Shown here: positions 18,039 to 26,731 of the stretch, piece after piece
Layout of the letters: each line of letters opens with the position of its first letter
How positions within the stretch are numbered: position 1 is the stretch's first letter
DNA from: Alcaligenes aquatilis
Lineage (GTDB): Bacteria; Pseudomonadota; Gammaproteobacteria; Burkholderiales; Burkholderiaceae_B
Assembly: GCF_003076515.1 (NCBI RefSeq)
Contig: NZ_CP022390.1
Location: 248,001 to 312,000 of the forward strand
DNA: 64,000 nt
Direction: 5' to 3'
Translations under genes and position numbers: made by a program
Notes under the pieces: model-generated
Seen by the model: the letters and a program-made list of their open reading frames with translations, nothing else
Databases searched by the model: none
Told to the model about the DNA's origin: nothing

Positions 18039-20003
18039 ATGGTTGTGCGGATGGATAAAGAGCAGGTAGCGGGGTTACCCGGCACCTTCCCAGCCTGGAT
18101 AGAACACCATGCCCAGGTGCGCGGCAACAAAGTTGCCATGCGCGAAAAAGACCTGGGAATCTGGCAGACCTGGACGTGGCGGGAGCTGGCCGAACAGGCC
18201 GAGCAACTGGCTGCGGGCCTGGCCGGGCTGGGAGTCAAAGACGGTCAGCACGTTGCGGTGATCGGTGAAAACCGCCCGCGTCTGTACCTGGCCATGATGG
18301 CAGCGCAAATGCTGGGCGCTGTGCCCGTGCCCTTGTATCAGGACGCGGTGGCCCAAGAAATGTTGCACGTGTTGCTGGATGCCAGCATTCGTGTGGCCGT
18401 GGTCGAGGACCAGGAGCAGGTCGACAAGCTGCTGGAAGTCTGGGACCAGTGCCCCGATCTGGATGCACTGATCTATGACGATCCACGTGGTTTGCGCAAC
18501 TATCAGCAAGAACAACTGCAATACATTGAACAAGTCATGGAGCAGGGGCGCGAGCAATTGGCGCGTGATCCGGACTGTGTGCGTCGTATCTGGAAGGCCA
18601 TTACGCCTGACCATGCTGCTGCCATGTTCTATACCTCCGGTACGACCGGCAAGCCCAAGGGTGTGGTGTTGACCCATGGCGCCCTGGTCGATCGCGGTCT
18701 GGCCATTCAGGAGCTGGAATCGCTGACCGATGCCGAGGAAGTGCTGGCTTATCTGCCTCCCGCCTGGATTGGGCAGAACATGTTTTCCTACACGCAGTTT
18801 CTGGTCACGGGTTTTACGGTGAATCACCCTGAATCGCCCGAGACCGTGTCCATCGACCTGCACGACATTGGTCCCACCTATTACTTTGCGCCTCCCCGCG
18901 TGTTGGAAGGCTTGCTCACGCAAGTGACCATTCGCATGGAGGATGCCGGTGCCTTAAAGCGCGCCCTGTACAAGCGTTTCATGACTTTGGCGCACCGCGT
19001 GGGTGTGCAGATTCTGGACAAGCGCCCTGGCGTGGGGATGTGGGATCGCCTGTGCTATGGCCTGGGCAATATCCTGATCTACGGCCCCTTGCGTAATGCC
19101 CTGGGCATGAGCCGCGTGCGTGTGGCTTATACCGCCGGTGAAGCCATTGGCCCCGATCTGTTCGATTTTTACCGTTCTATTGGCATCAACCTCAAGCAAC
19201 TGTACGGCGCGACGGAAACCTCGGTGTTTGTCTGCGTGCAGGAAGATGGCCATGTGCGTGCCGATACGGTAGGCCCACCCGTCAAAGGAGTGGAAATCCG
19301 TGTGGCCGATAACGGTGAGATTCAGGTGCGCAGCCCTGGCTTGTTCAAGGAGTACTACCGCAACCCCGAGTCCACCGCCGAGTCTTTTACCGAAGACGGC
19401 TGGTATCACACTGGCGATGCCGGTTATCTGGACACCGATGGTCAGTTAAAGATCATCGACCGTGCCAAGGATGTGGGCAAATTGGCCGACGGCTCTTTGT
19501 TTGCACCCAAGTACATCGAGAACAAGCTCAAGTTCTTCCCCTTCGTCAAAGAAGCCGTGGCTTTTGGTGATGGCCAAAAGGAAGTGTGCGCCTTTATCAA
19601 TATTGATCTGGAAGCAGTGGGCAACTGGGCCGAGCGTCGCAACCTGCCTTATGCCGGTTACACCGATCTGGCCGGCAAGCCCGAGGTCTATGCTTTGATT
19701 CGGGATTGCGTGGCGCAGGTCAATGATGATCTGGCCAACGACCCCAAACTGGCCGGCTCGCGCATCAGTGCCTTTTTGATTCTGCACAAAGAGCTGGACC
19801 CGGATGACGATGAACTGACCCGCACCCGCAAAGTACGTCGCGGTTTTATCGCGCAAAAGTACAAGGTTCTGGTCGACGCCCTGTTCAACGGTTTGGACAG
19901 GCAGTTTGTGGAGACAGAAGTGAAGTTTGAAGATGGGCGCAGCGGTCGCATTTCGGCAGACCTGCACATTGAGCGCATGACAGACGCAGCAAGGAGCGCA
20001 TGA
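18039..20003 (+). CDS. AMP-binding acyl-CoA synthetase (long-chain fatty-acid-CoA ligase type)
   Basis: This 654-residue enzyme should activate a carboxylic acid to its CoA thioester through an acyl-adenylate. The ATP-binding loop YTSGTTGKPKG is at about residue 200. The motif YGATETS and the hinge region 'GWYHTGDAGYLDTDG' with the core lysine region follow. GGAGGAGA precedes the ATG at 18039. The next gene starts within its stop codon (TGATG), so it heads an operon with a LIV-type ABC importer. The acid is probably hydrophobic or aromatic and imported by that system; this is inference. Confidence 0.87.
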   Translation: MVVRMDKEQVAGLPGTFPAWIEHHAQVRGNKVAMREKDLGIWQTWTWRELAEQAEQLAAGLAGLGVKDGQHVAVIGENRPRLYLAMMAAQMLGAVPVPLYQDAVAQEMLHVLLDASIRVAVVEDQEQVDKLLEVWDQCPDLDALIYDDPRGLRNYQQEQLQYIEQVMEQGREQLARDPDCVRRIWKAITPDHAAAMFYTSGTTGKPKGVVLTHGALVDRGLAIQELESLTDAEEVLAYLPPAWIGQNMFSYTQFLVTGFTVNHPESPETVSIDLHDIGPTYYFAPPRVLEGLLTQVTIRMEDAGALKRALYKRFMTLAHRVGVQILDKRPGVGMWDRLCYGLGNILIYGPLRNALGMSRVRVAYTAGEAIGPDLFDFYRSIGINLKQLYGATETSVFVCVQEDGHVRADTVGPPVKGVEIRVADNGEIQVRSPGLFKEYYRNPESTAESFTEDGWYHTGDAGYLDTDGQLKIIDRAKDVGKLADGSLFAPKYIENKLKFFPFVKEAVAFGDGQKEVCAFINIDLEAVGNWAERRNLPYAGYTDLAGKPEVYALIRDCVAQVNDDLANDPKLAGSRISAFLILHKELDPDDDELTRTRKVRRGFIAQKYKVLVDALFNGLDRQFVETEVKFEDGRSGRISADLHIERMTDAARSA

Positions 20004-20803
20004 TGAGTGAGGCGCAAATGCCGGGCCGTCGGATTGGCCCAGTGGTACTGGATTTAAAGAATATTTCGCTGTCCTTCGGGGGGGTGAAAGCCTTGACCGA
20101 TATCTCGTTCAATATTCGTGAACACGAGATCCGCTCCATCATCGGTCCGAACGGAGCAGGCAAAAGCTCCATGTTGAACGTCATCAACGGCGTATATGCA
20201 CCACAACAAGGCGAGATTGTCTTACGTGACCAGAGTTATGCCCGCATGAACTCACGTCACACCGCCGAGCAGGGCATTGCCCGTACCTTTCAGAACCTGG
20301 CTCTGTTCAAGGGCATGAGTGTGCTGGACAACATCATGACCGGCCGTAATCTGCACATGAAAAGCGGGGTGTTTGCCCAGGCTTTCCGACTGGGTGGTGC
20401 CGAGCGCGAAGAGATTCGCAACCGTGAGTACGTGGAAGGCATCATCGATTTTCTGGAGATCCAGGCCTACCGAAAAACGCCGGTAGGGCGTTTGCCTTAC
20501 GGTCTGCAAAAACGGGTTGACCTGGGGCGGGCGCTGGCAATGCAGCCGAGCATTTTGCTGCTTGATGAGCCTATGGCAGGCATGAACATCGAAGAAAAGC
20601 AGGATATGTGCCGTTTTATTCTGGATGTGAATGAAGAGTACGGCACCACGATTGTTTTGATTGAACACGATATGGGCGTAGTCATGGATATTTCGGACCG
20701 CGTGGTGGTTCTGGACTATGGCAAGAAAATTGGTGACGGAGTACCGGACGAAGTACGACAAAACCCGGACGTCATCCGCGCCTATCTTGGCGCTGGCCAT
20801 TGA
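20003..20803 (+). CDS. LIV-type ABC transporter ATP-binding protein (LivG-like)
   Basis: This 266-residue ATPase has Walker A GPNGAGKSS, the LivG-type signature 'LPYGLQKRVDLGRALAM' and Walker B ILLLDEPMAGMN. Its C-terminal tail with 'IRAYLGAGH' is typical of LivG. ATGs at 20000 and 20003 are both possible; AAGGAG lies 6 bases before 20003. Translation is coupled to the synthetase by the TGATG overlap. It is one of two ATPases in this importer. Confidence 0.88.
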   Translation: MSEAQMPGRRIGPVVLDLKNISLSFGGVKALTDISFNIREHEIRSIIGPNGAGKSSMLNVINGVYAPQQGEIVLRDQSYARMNSRHTAEQGIARTFQNLALFKGMSVLDNIMTGRNLHMKSGVFAQAFRLGGAEREEIRNREYVEGIIDFLEIQAYRKTPVGRLPYGLQKRVDLGRALAMQPSILLLDEPMAGMNIEEKQDMCRFILDVNEEYGTTIVLIEHDMGVVMDISDRVVVLDYGKKIGDGVPDEVRQNPDVIRAYLGAGH

Positions 20804-20814
20804 GGGGAACGGAC

Positions 20815-21744
20815 ATGGCATTTTTTCTTGAAACCTTGCTGGGCGGGCTGATGAGCGGGATGTTGTACGCCCTGGTCGCGCTGGGCTTTGTTCTGATTTT
20901 CAAAGCATCGGGTGTTTTTAACTTCGCACAGGGCGCAATGGTGCTGGTGGCCGCACTGGCCATGGCTCGTCTCTCCCAGTGGATTCCGCAGTTGCTGGGC
21001 ATGGAGCCCGGCATTCTGGGCAATGTGCTGGCTTTCATTGTCTCGGCCATATTGATGTTTGTGCTGGCCGTGGTCATTGAGCGCTGGGTGCTGCGTTATC
21101 TGGTGAACCAGGAAGGCACGACCTTGCTGATGGCCACCATCGGTATCAGCTATCTGCTCGATGGTTTGGGTCAGATCGTGTTTGGCAGTTCGGTGTACTC
21201 CATTGACGTGGGCATGCCCAAAGACCCGGCTTTCATCCTGGAGTCCGTGTTTGAAGGCGGTGTGCTGGTCAGTCTGGAGGACTTGAGTTCAGCCGTGGTT
21301 GCGGCCTTGCTGGTTGCGGCCCTGGCCATCTTCTTTCAGTACACCAGTGTGGGCCGTGCCCTGCGTGCGGTGGCAGACGATCACCAGGCGGCACAGTCCA
21401 TTGGTATTCCCTTGAACCGTATCTGGGTCGTGGTCTGGACGGTGGCCGGTTTGGTGGCATTGGTCGCCGGCATTATCTGGGGTTCCAAATACGGGGTGCA
21501 GTTCACCTTGTCGACCGCTGCGTTGCGCGCCTTACCTGTGGTGATTCTGGGTGGTCTGACCTCGGTGCCCGGTGCCATTGTGGGTGGCCTGATTATCGGT
21601 GTGGGTGAGAAGGTGTCCGAGGTTTATCTGGGCCCTTATGTAGGTGGCGGCATCGAGATCTGGTTTGCTTATGTGCTGGCCCTGGTGTTCCTGCTGTTCC
21701 GACCACAAGGTCTGTTCGGCGAGAAGATTATTGATCGCGTCTGA
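20815..21744 (+). CDS. LIV-type ABC transporter permease (LivH-like)
   Basis: This 309-residue permease has about eight membrane helices and the LivH hallmarks 'GMLYALVALGFVLIFKASGV' and 'NFAQGA' near the N terminus. The start at 20815 follows GAGGGGA; a GTG-type extension to 20800 would overlap the ATPase gene and is less likely. It pairs with the LivM-like permease that follows after 12 bases. Confidence 0.87.
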   Translation: MAFFLETLLGGLMSGMLYALVALGFVLIFKASGVFNFAQGAMVLVAALAMARLSQWIPQLLGMEPGILGNVLAFIVSAILMFVLAVVIERWVLRYLVNQEGTTLLMATIGISYLLDGLGQIVFGSSVYSIDVGMPKDPAFILESVFEGGVLVSLEDLSSAVVAALLVAALAIFFQYTSVGRALRAVADDHQAAQSIGIPLNRIWVVVWTVAGLVALVAGIIWGSKYGVQFTLSTAALRALPVVILGGLTSVPGAIVGGLIIGVGEKVSEVYLGPYVGGGIEIWFAYVLALVFLLFRPQGLFGEKIIDRV

Positions 21745-21756
21745 GGTGGAGCCGAT

Positions 21757-22821
21757 ATGATTTACCGCGAAAATGGTCAGTTCAAAAGCAGCTATCGGGC
21801 TGACCAGCAGATTTTTCCCATCCGCCAGGATCGCTATGTGGTGTTGGGCCTGTTGCTGGTGGCATTTCTGTTGGTGCCAGCCATGGCATCCAACTACTTC
21901 CTGCAAGCTATTCTGATTCCCTTTTTGATTCTGTCCTTGGCAGCGATCGGCCTGAATATTCTGGTGGGCTATTGCGGACAGATTTCCATTGGTTCAGGCG
22001 CCTTTATGGCTGTGGGCGCCTACGCCGCCTGGAACTTTGGTGTCCGTATTCCTGAGTTGCCGTTGGTGTTGCAGATCTTGCTGGGCGGCGTGTTTGCCAC
22101 TCTGGTGGGGGTCGCCTTCGGTATTCCCAGCTTGCGTATCCGTGGCTTGTACCTGGCGGTCACAACCCTGGCTGCGCAGTTCTTTGTGGATTGGGCGTTC
22201 CTGCGTATTGCCTTTTTCACGAACTACTCGCCCTCGGGCAACGTGTCGGTGCCCGCCTTGAGTGCATTTGGTTTGCCGGTTCAAACCCCCATGCAAAAGT
22301 ACTTGTTTGTACTGATCTTTGTGGTGGTGTTTGCCTTGCTGGCTAAGAACCTGGTGCGTGGCGCGATTGGTCGTCAATGGATGGCGATTCGTGACATGGA
22401 CGTGGCCGCTGAAGTGATTGGTATCCGTCCGGTCTACGCCAAGCTCACGGCCTTTGCTGTCAGCTCATTCATCATCGGTGTGGCCGGTGCCTTGTGGGCC
22501 TTTGTTCATCTGGGTTCCTGGGAGCCACTGGCCTTTGACCTGACTCGCTCTTTGCAGCTGTTGTTCATTGTCATCATCGGTGGTCTGGGCTCGATTGTGG
22601 GCAGCTTCTTTGGTGCCGCTTTCATGGTCTTGCTGCCCGTGCTTCTGACCAACGTGCCGCACTGGTTTGGTATGTCCATCGGCGTGGACACCGCCTCGCA
22701 CATTGAACACATGGTGTTCGGTGCCCTGATCGTATTTTTCTTGATTGTGGAGCCGCATGGTTTGGCTCGACTCTGGAGTATTGGTAAGGAAAAGCTGCGT
22801 TTGTGGCCCTTCCCCCATTAG
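21757..22821 (+). CDS. LIV-type ABC transporter permease (LivM-like)
   Basis: This 354-residue permease has a cytoplasmic N-terminal tail of about 30 residues and some nine membrane helices. The LivM motif 'GYCGQISIGSGAFMAVGAY' lies at about residues 70-90. A GAGGTGGA ribosome site precedes the ATG. With the LivH-like subunit it forms the channel of the branched-chain-type importer. Confidence 0.87.
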   Translation: MIYRENGQFKSSYRADQQIFPIRQDRYVVLGLLLVAFLLVPAMASNYFLQAILIPFLILSLAAIGLNILVGYCGQISIGSGAFMAVGAYAAWNFGVRIPELPLVLQILLGGVFATLVGVAFGIPSLRIRGLYLAVTTLAAQFFVDWAFLRIAFFTNYSPSGNVSVPALSAFGLPVQTPMQKYLFVLIFVVVFALLAKNLVRGAIGRQWMAIRDMDVAAEVIGIRPVYAKLTAFAVSSFIIGVAGALWAFVHLGSWEPLAFDLTRSLQLLFIVIIGGLGSIVGSFFGAAFMVLLPVLLTNVPHWFGMSIGVDTASHIEHMVFGALIVFFLIVEPHGLARLWSIGKEKLRLWPFPH

Positions 22822-22904
22822 CAGGTAGGCAGTTTATTACAACAACAGCCCCGCCAATCGGGACGGGGTACTTAGACAAATGGTACTTATCGGAGGACCA
22901 GGAG

Positions 22905-24224
22905 ATGACAACACGACTGAAACGCGCTGTGCTCGGTTTGAGTGCTTGCGCTGCAATGTTGACCATGAGTACAGCCGCTTTGGCAGCTGAGGAACAGTAC
23001 ATTCCACTGCTGACCTACCGCACCGGCTCCTTTGCCCCACTGGGGATCCCATGGGCCGATGGCAAGCTGGACTATCTGGCTTTGGTCAACGAACGTGACG
23101 GCGGTGTCAATGGCGTCAAGCTGGCATACGAGGAGTGTGAAACGGCGTATGCCACCGACCGTGGCGTAGAGTGCTACGAGCGCATGAAAGGCAAAAATGG
23201 TGGTGCTTCGGGGTTTGATACCCAGTCCACAGGCATTACTTTTGCCCTGACCGACAAGGCTATTGTGGATGGGGTCGCCATTGAAACCATGGGCTACGGT
23301 CTATCGCATTCGGCTAACGGTGCGGTGTTCGAGTGGAACTTCCCGCTGCTGGGCACGTACTGGACCGCAGCCGATGTCATGATCCAGGACATCACCAAGC
23401 AAGTGGGTGAGGACAAGCTGAAAGATCAGCGTATTGCCCTGATCTACCATGACTCGCCTTACGGTAAAGAGCCTATCGCCCTGTTACAGGCCCGTGCCAA
23501 GGAACAAGGCTTCAAGCTGGATCTGTATCCGGTGACCGCTCCTGGCGTGGAGCAGAAATCCACCTGGCTACAAGTGCGTAAAAACCGTCCTGACTTCGTG
23601 TTGCTCTGGAGCGCCGGGATCATGACGCCTACCGCTATTCGTGAGGCGCAGGCAGTGGGATACCCACGCGACAAAATCTATGGCATCTGGTGGGCCGCTT
23701 CCGAGAGCGATGTGGTCGATCTGGGCCAGACCGCCAAGGGCTACAAGGGCATCACCATTCACAACAGTGCCGAGGACGGCCCGGTGCATGATGCCGTGCG
23801 CGAGATGCACGCCAAAGGCAAAGGAGCTGAAAACGGGGACAAGTATGTCGGCACGCTGGCACACACGCGCGGCATGATGATTTCCATGATGCAGGTAGAA
23901 GCCATTCGTACTGCCCAAGAGAAGTTCGGTAAAGGGCAGCATATGACGCCCGAACAAGTGCGCTGGGGTTTCGAGAACCTGAACCTGGACGAAGCTCGTC
24001 TGAAAGAGCTGGGCTTTGAAGGCATCATGCGTCCCGTTAAAACCTCGTGCAGCAACCATATGGGTGATGACTGGGCTCGTATCGTGCAGTGGGACGGCAA
24101 CAAGTTTGAAGTTGTCTCCGACTGGTATGAGTCCGACAAGAAGTATGTCGATCCTTTAGTCAAGGAAATGTCGGCCAAGTACGCCGCTGAGAAGAAAATT
24201 ACGCCTCGCACCTGCGAAGGCTAA
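22905..24224 (+). CDS. LIV-type ABC transporter substrate-binding protein
   Basis: This 439-residue periplasmic protein is longer than classical LivJ/LivK (about 365 residues). Such long forms occur in clusters with acyl-CoA synthetases. A signal peptide ends at ALA (about residue 28). The mature part opens with 'IPLLTYRTGSFAPLGIPWAD'. CGGAGGA and a second GGAG lie before the ATG at 22905. A stable UUCG-loop hairpin follows the stop, which may raise the level of this subunit. Confidence 0.85.
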   Translation: MTTRLKRAVLGLSACAAMLTMSTAALAAEEQYIPLLTYRTGSFAPLGIPWADGKLDYLALVNERDGGVNGVKLAYEECETAYATDRGVECYERMKGKNGGASGFDTQSTGITFALTDKAIVDGVAIETMGYGLSHSANGAVFEWNFPLLGTYWTAADVMIQDITKQVGEDKLKDQRIALIYHDSPYGKEPIALLQARAKEQGFKLDLYPVTAPGVEQKSTWLQVRKNRPDFVLLWSAGIMTPTAIREAQAVGYPRDKIYGIWWAASESDVVDLGQTAKGYKGITIHNSAEDGPVHDAVREMHAKGKGAENGDKYVGTLAHTRGMMISMMQVEAIRTAQEKFGKGQHMTPEQVRWGFENLNLDEARLKELGFEGIMRPVKTSCSNHMGDDWARIVQWDGNKFEVVSDWYESDKKYVDPLVKEMSAKYAAEKKITPRTCEG

Positions 24225-24232
24225 ACCCAGGC

Positions 24233-24252
24233 GCCCAGGGTTCGCCCTGGGC
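24233..24252 (+). terminator. UUCG-loop hairpin after the LIV-type binding-protein gene
   Basis: GCCCAGGG and CCCTGGGC form a perfect 8-bp stem closed by TTCG, 8 bases after the stop and 22 bases before the next start. UUCG loops are unusually stable. There is no T-tract, so it probably protects the 3' end of the upstream message or partly attenuates transcription. Confidence 0.6.
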
Positions 24253-24274
24253 ACTGCATTGCGTGGGGAAGATT

Positions 24275-25108
24275 ATGAGTGAGACCGTAGGCCAAGTGGA
24301 TGAGGCGCCCATCTTGTTGGACGTCAATGGCATCGAAGTGATTTACAACCACGTCATTCTGGTGCTCAAGGGCGTGTCCTTGCGTGTACCGGAAGGGCGG
24401 ATTGTTGCCTTGCTGGGCGCCAACGGTGCCGGTAAAACCACGACCTTGCGGGCCGTATCGAACTTGCTGCGCGCTGAGCGCGGCGATGTGACCAAAGGCC
24501 AGATCCATCTGCGTGGCGAGCGTATTGATCAACTGACTCCGGCTGATCTGGTCAAGCGCGGCGTAGTGCAGGTGATGGAAGGGCGCCACTGTTTTGCGCA
24601 CTTGAGCATTGAAGAAAATTTGCTGACCGGGGCCTATACCCGTTCCTTGTCACGTGGTGATGTAAGCGCCGAGCTGGACAAGGTGTACCAGTATTTTCCG
24701 CGCCTAAAGCAGCGCCGTACCAGTCAGGCCGGTTATACCTCGGGCGGTGAACAGCAAATGTGTGCCATTGGACGCGCCTTGATGGCCGACCCCAGCATGA
24801 TCTTGCTGGATGAGCCTTCCATGGGGTTGGCACCGCAGGTGGTGGAAGAAATTTTCGAGATTGTCCGTGACCTGAATCAGCGCGAGCGTGTCAGTTTCTT
24901 GCTGGCCGAGCAAAACACCAACGTGGCCCTGAAGTATGCCGACTATGGCTACATCCTGGAAAACGGTCGCGTCATGATGGATGGACCCTCCCAGGCCTTG
25001 GCCGAGAACGAAGACGTCAAGGAGTTCTATCTGGGTGTGTCCGGGGGCGAGCGCAAGAGCTTTCGTGACAATAAATTCTATCGACGACGCAAGCGCTGGT
25101 TGGCCTAA
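24275..25108 (+). CDS. LIV-type ABC transporter ATP-binding protein (LivF-like)
   Basis: This 277-residue ATPase is the second nucleotide-binding subunit. It shows Walker A GANGAGKTT, signature TSGGEQQMCAIGRALM and Walker B ILLDEPSMGLAP. The tail of about 25 basic residues ('FRDNKFYRRRKRW') is longer than in E. coli LivF and is seen in this synthetase-linked subgroup. GGGGA lies 5 bases before the ATG at 24275. Confidence 0.87.
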   Translation: MSETVGQVDEAPILLDVNGIEVIYNHVILVLKGVSLRVPEGRIVALLGANGAGKTTTLRAVSNLLRAERGDVTKGQIHLRGERIDQLTPADLVKRGVVQVMEGRHCFAHLSIEENLLTGAYTRSLSRGDVSAELDKVYQYFPRLKQRRTSQAGYTSGGEQQMCAIGRALMADPSMILLDEPSMGLAPQVVEEIFEIVRDLNQRERVSFLLAEQNTNVALKYADYGYILENGRVMMDGPSQALAENEDVKEFYLGVSGGERKSFRDNKFYRRRKRWLA

Positions 25109-25361
25109 CCCTCAAGGATTTTCACAGTATCAGCAGGGCCTGGCCTGTATTGAAAGCGGCAGGATCAGTACAGGAACAGGCCATCGATCGGGATGCACAC
25201 AAGGTGCCGCCCTGACCCCTTTTGACATTTTTAGTTTTGGGCAGCTCCTGGCTACACGGGGTGTAGTCGCAGAGCTTGGTATCGACACGCGTCAGTCTAT
25301 GAGCAGGAAGTCGGCTGGGCGCGGGAGTGTTTGAATGCCAATTCATCCCAGTGGAGGAGAG

Positions 25362-26642
25362 ATGAGCGAATTTTACGACGAGCGCGAAACCCAGGAACCG
25401 GACGAGCGTGAGGCTGATTTACTGTCCCGTTTGCCGCAGGTTTTGCAAGCGGCTGCAAAAGGAGCCCCTGCCATTGCCAGACAACTGGATTCGGTGGATC
25501 TGGCCGCTGTGCGCTGCCGTGAGGACCTGCTGGCTATTCCGGTGTTTCGTAAAAGCGAGCTGCTCAAAGCCCAGTTGGAAGCTCGTGAGCGGGCCCGCTC
25601 TGGCGCGCCGTCGGCTGAGTATGCGCAGTCCGTTTTCGGCGGTTTTTCCTCCATTTCCTGGGGGGCAGTTCGCAAAGTGTTTGCTTCGCCTGGCCCCATG
25701 TATGAGCCCGAAAGCCGTCGCCCGGACTATTGGGGCTTTGCGCGGGCCTTGTATGCAGCGGGTTTTCGCCGTGAAGAACTGATTTTCAACTGCTTCTCCT
25801 ATCACTTCACGCCGGCCGGTTCGATGATGGAAACCGCTGCTCATGCTTTGGATTGCACCGTGTTTCCGGGGGGGGTGGGGCAAACCGAACAGCAAGTGCA
25901 GGCCATGGCCGACTTGCGCCCGCATGGGTACACCGGTACCCCCAGCTTTCTGAAAATCATCATGGAAAAAGCCCAGTCCATGCAGATTGCGTTGCCGGGA
26001 TTGACCAAGGCCTTGTTCTCGGGTGAAGCCTACCCGCCCTCTTTACAAAAATGGTTCAGCGAGCATGGCGTGGCAGGCTATCAAGCTTACGGCAGTGCCG
26101 ATCTGGGCATGATTGCCTACGAAACTCAGGCCCGTGAAGGCTTGGTGCTTAACGAAAACCTGATTCTGGAAATTGTGCGTCCGGGCACAGGCCAGCCCGT
26201 AGAGCCTGGTGAAGTGGGCGAAGTGGTGGTGACGTCTTTTAACCCAGACTACCCGTTGGTGCGGTTCGGTACGGGGGACTTGTCCGCCGTCATGCCCGGC
26301 CAGTCTCCTTGTGGTCGGACTAATCAGCGTATACGCGGCTGGATGGGGCGTGCTGACCAGACGACCAAGGTGCGCGGCATGTTTGTGCATCCGGGACAGG
26401 TGGAACAAATTCGCTTGCGTCACAAGGAACTGGGCCAGGCTCGCTTGGTGGTGCGGGGTGCCAGTGGTCAGGACCAGATGGTGTTTCAGGTGGAGGTCAC
26501 CTCCAAGCCTGAGGGACTGGAAAACGCGTTGGCCGACTCTATTCGCGAAATCACCAAACTGCGCGCACAGGTGGAGTTTGTGGAGCCAGGCGCCTTGCCT
26601 CGGGATGGTAAAGTCATCGAGGACCAACGCAGCTACGATTAA
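25362..26642 (+). CDS. Phenylacetate-CoA ligase-like AMP-binding protein
   Basis: This 426-residue protein resembles PaaK-type ligases over its whole length, for example 'AYGSADLGMIAYETQAREG', 'VRFGTGDLSAV' and 'GWMGRADQTTKVRGMFVHPG'. PaaK enzymes make phenylacetyl-CoA with ATP. The usual glycine/serine-rich ATP loop (SSGTTGxPT) is not present; at that place it reads 'VFASPGPMYEPES'. It may therefore have altered activity. GGAGGAGAG precedes the ATG at 25362. The 250-bp gap after the LivF-like gene has no obvious terminator, so it is probably the last gene of the same unit. Confidence 0.8.
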   Translation: MSEFYDERETQEPDEREADLLSRLPQVLQAAAKGAPAIARQLDSVDLAAVRCREDLLAIPVFRKSELLKAQLEARERARSGAPSAEYAQSVFGGFSSISWGAVRKVFASPGPMYEPESRRPDYWGFARALYAAGFRREELIFNCFSYHFTPAGSMMETAAHALDCTVFPGGVGQTEQQVQAMADLRPHGYTGTPSFLKIIMEKAQSMQIALPGLTKALFSGEAYPPSLQKWFSEHGVAGYQAYGSADLGMIAYETQAREGLVLNENLILEIVRPGTGQPVEPGEVGEVVVTSFNPDYPLVRFGTGDLSAVMPGQSPCGRTNQRIRGWMGRADQTTKVRGMFVHPGQVEQIRLRHKELGQARLVVRGASGQDQMVFQVEVTSKPEGLENALADSIREITKLRAQVEFVEPGALPRDGKVIEDQRSYD

Positions 26643-26731
26643 TTAGCCATGTAGATATGCACACAAGTAGCAGTCGGGCTGCGGTACTATGCTGGAAAAT
26701 AGTCAATACCTATATCTTTGAGGAGAGCCCG

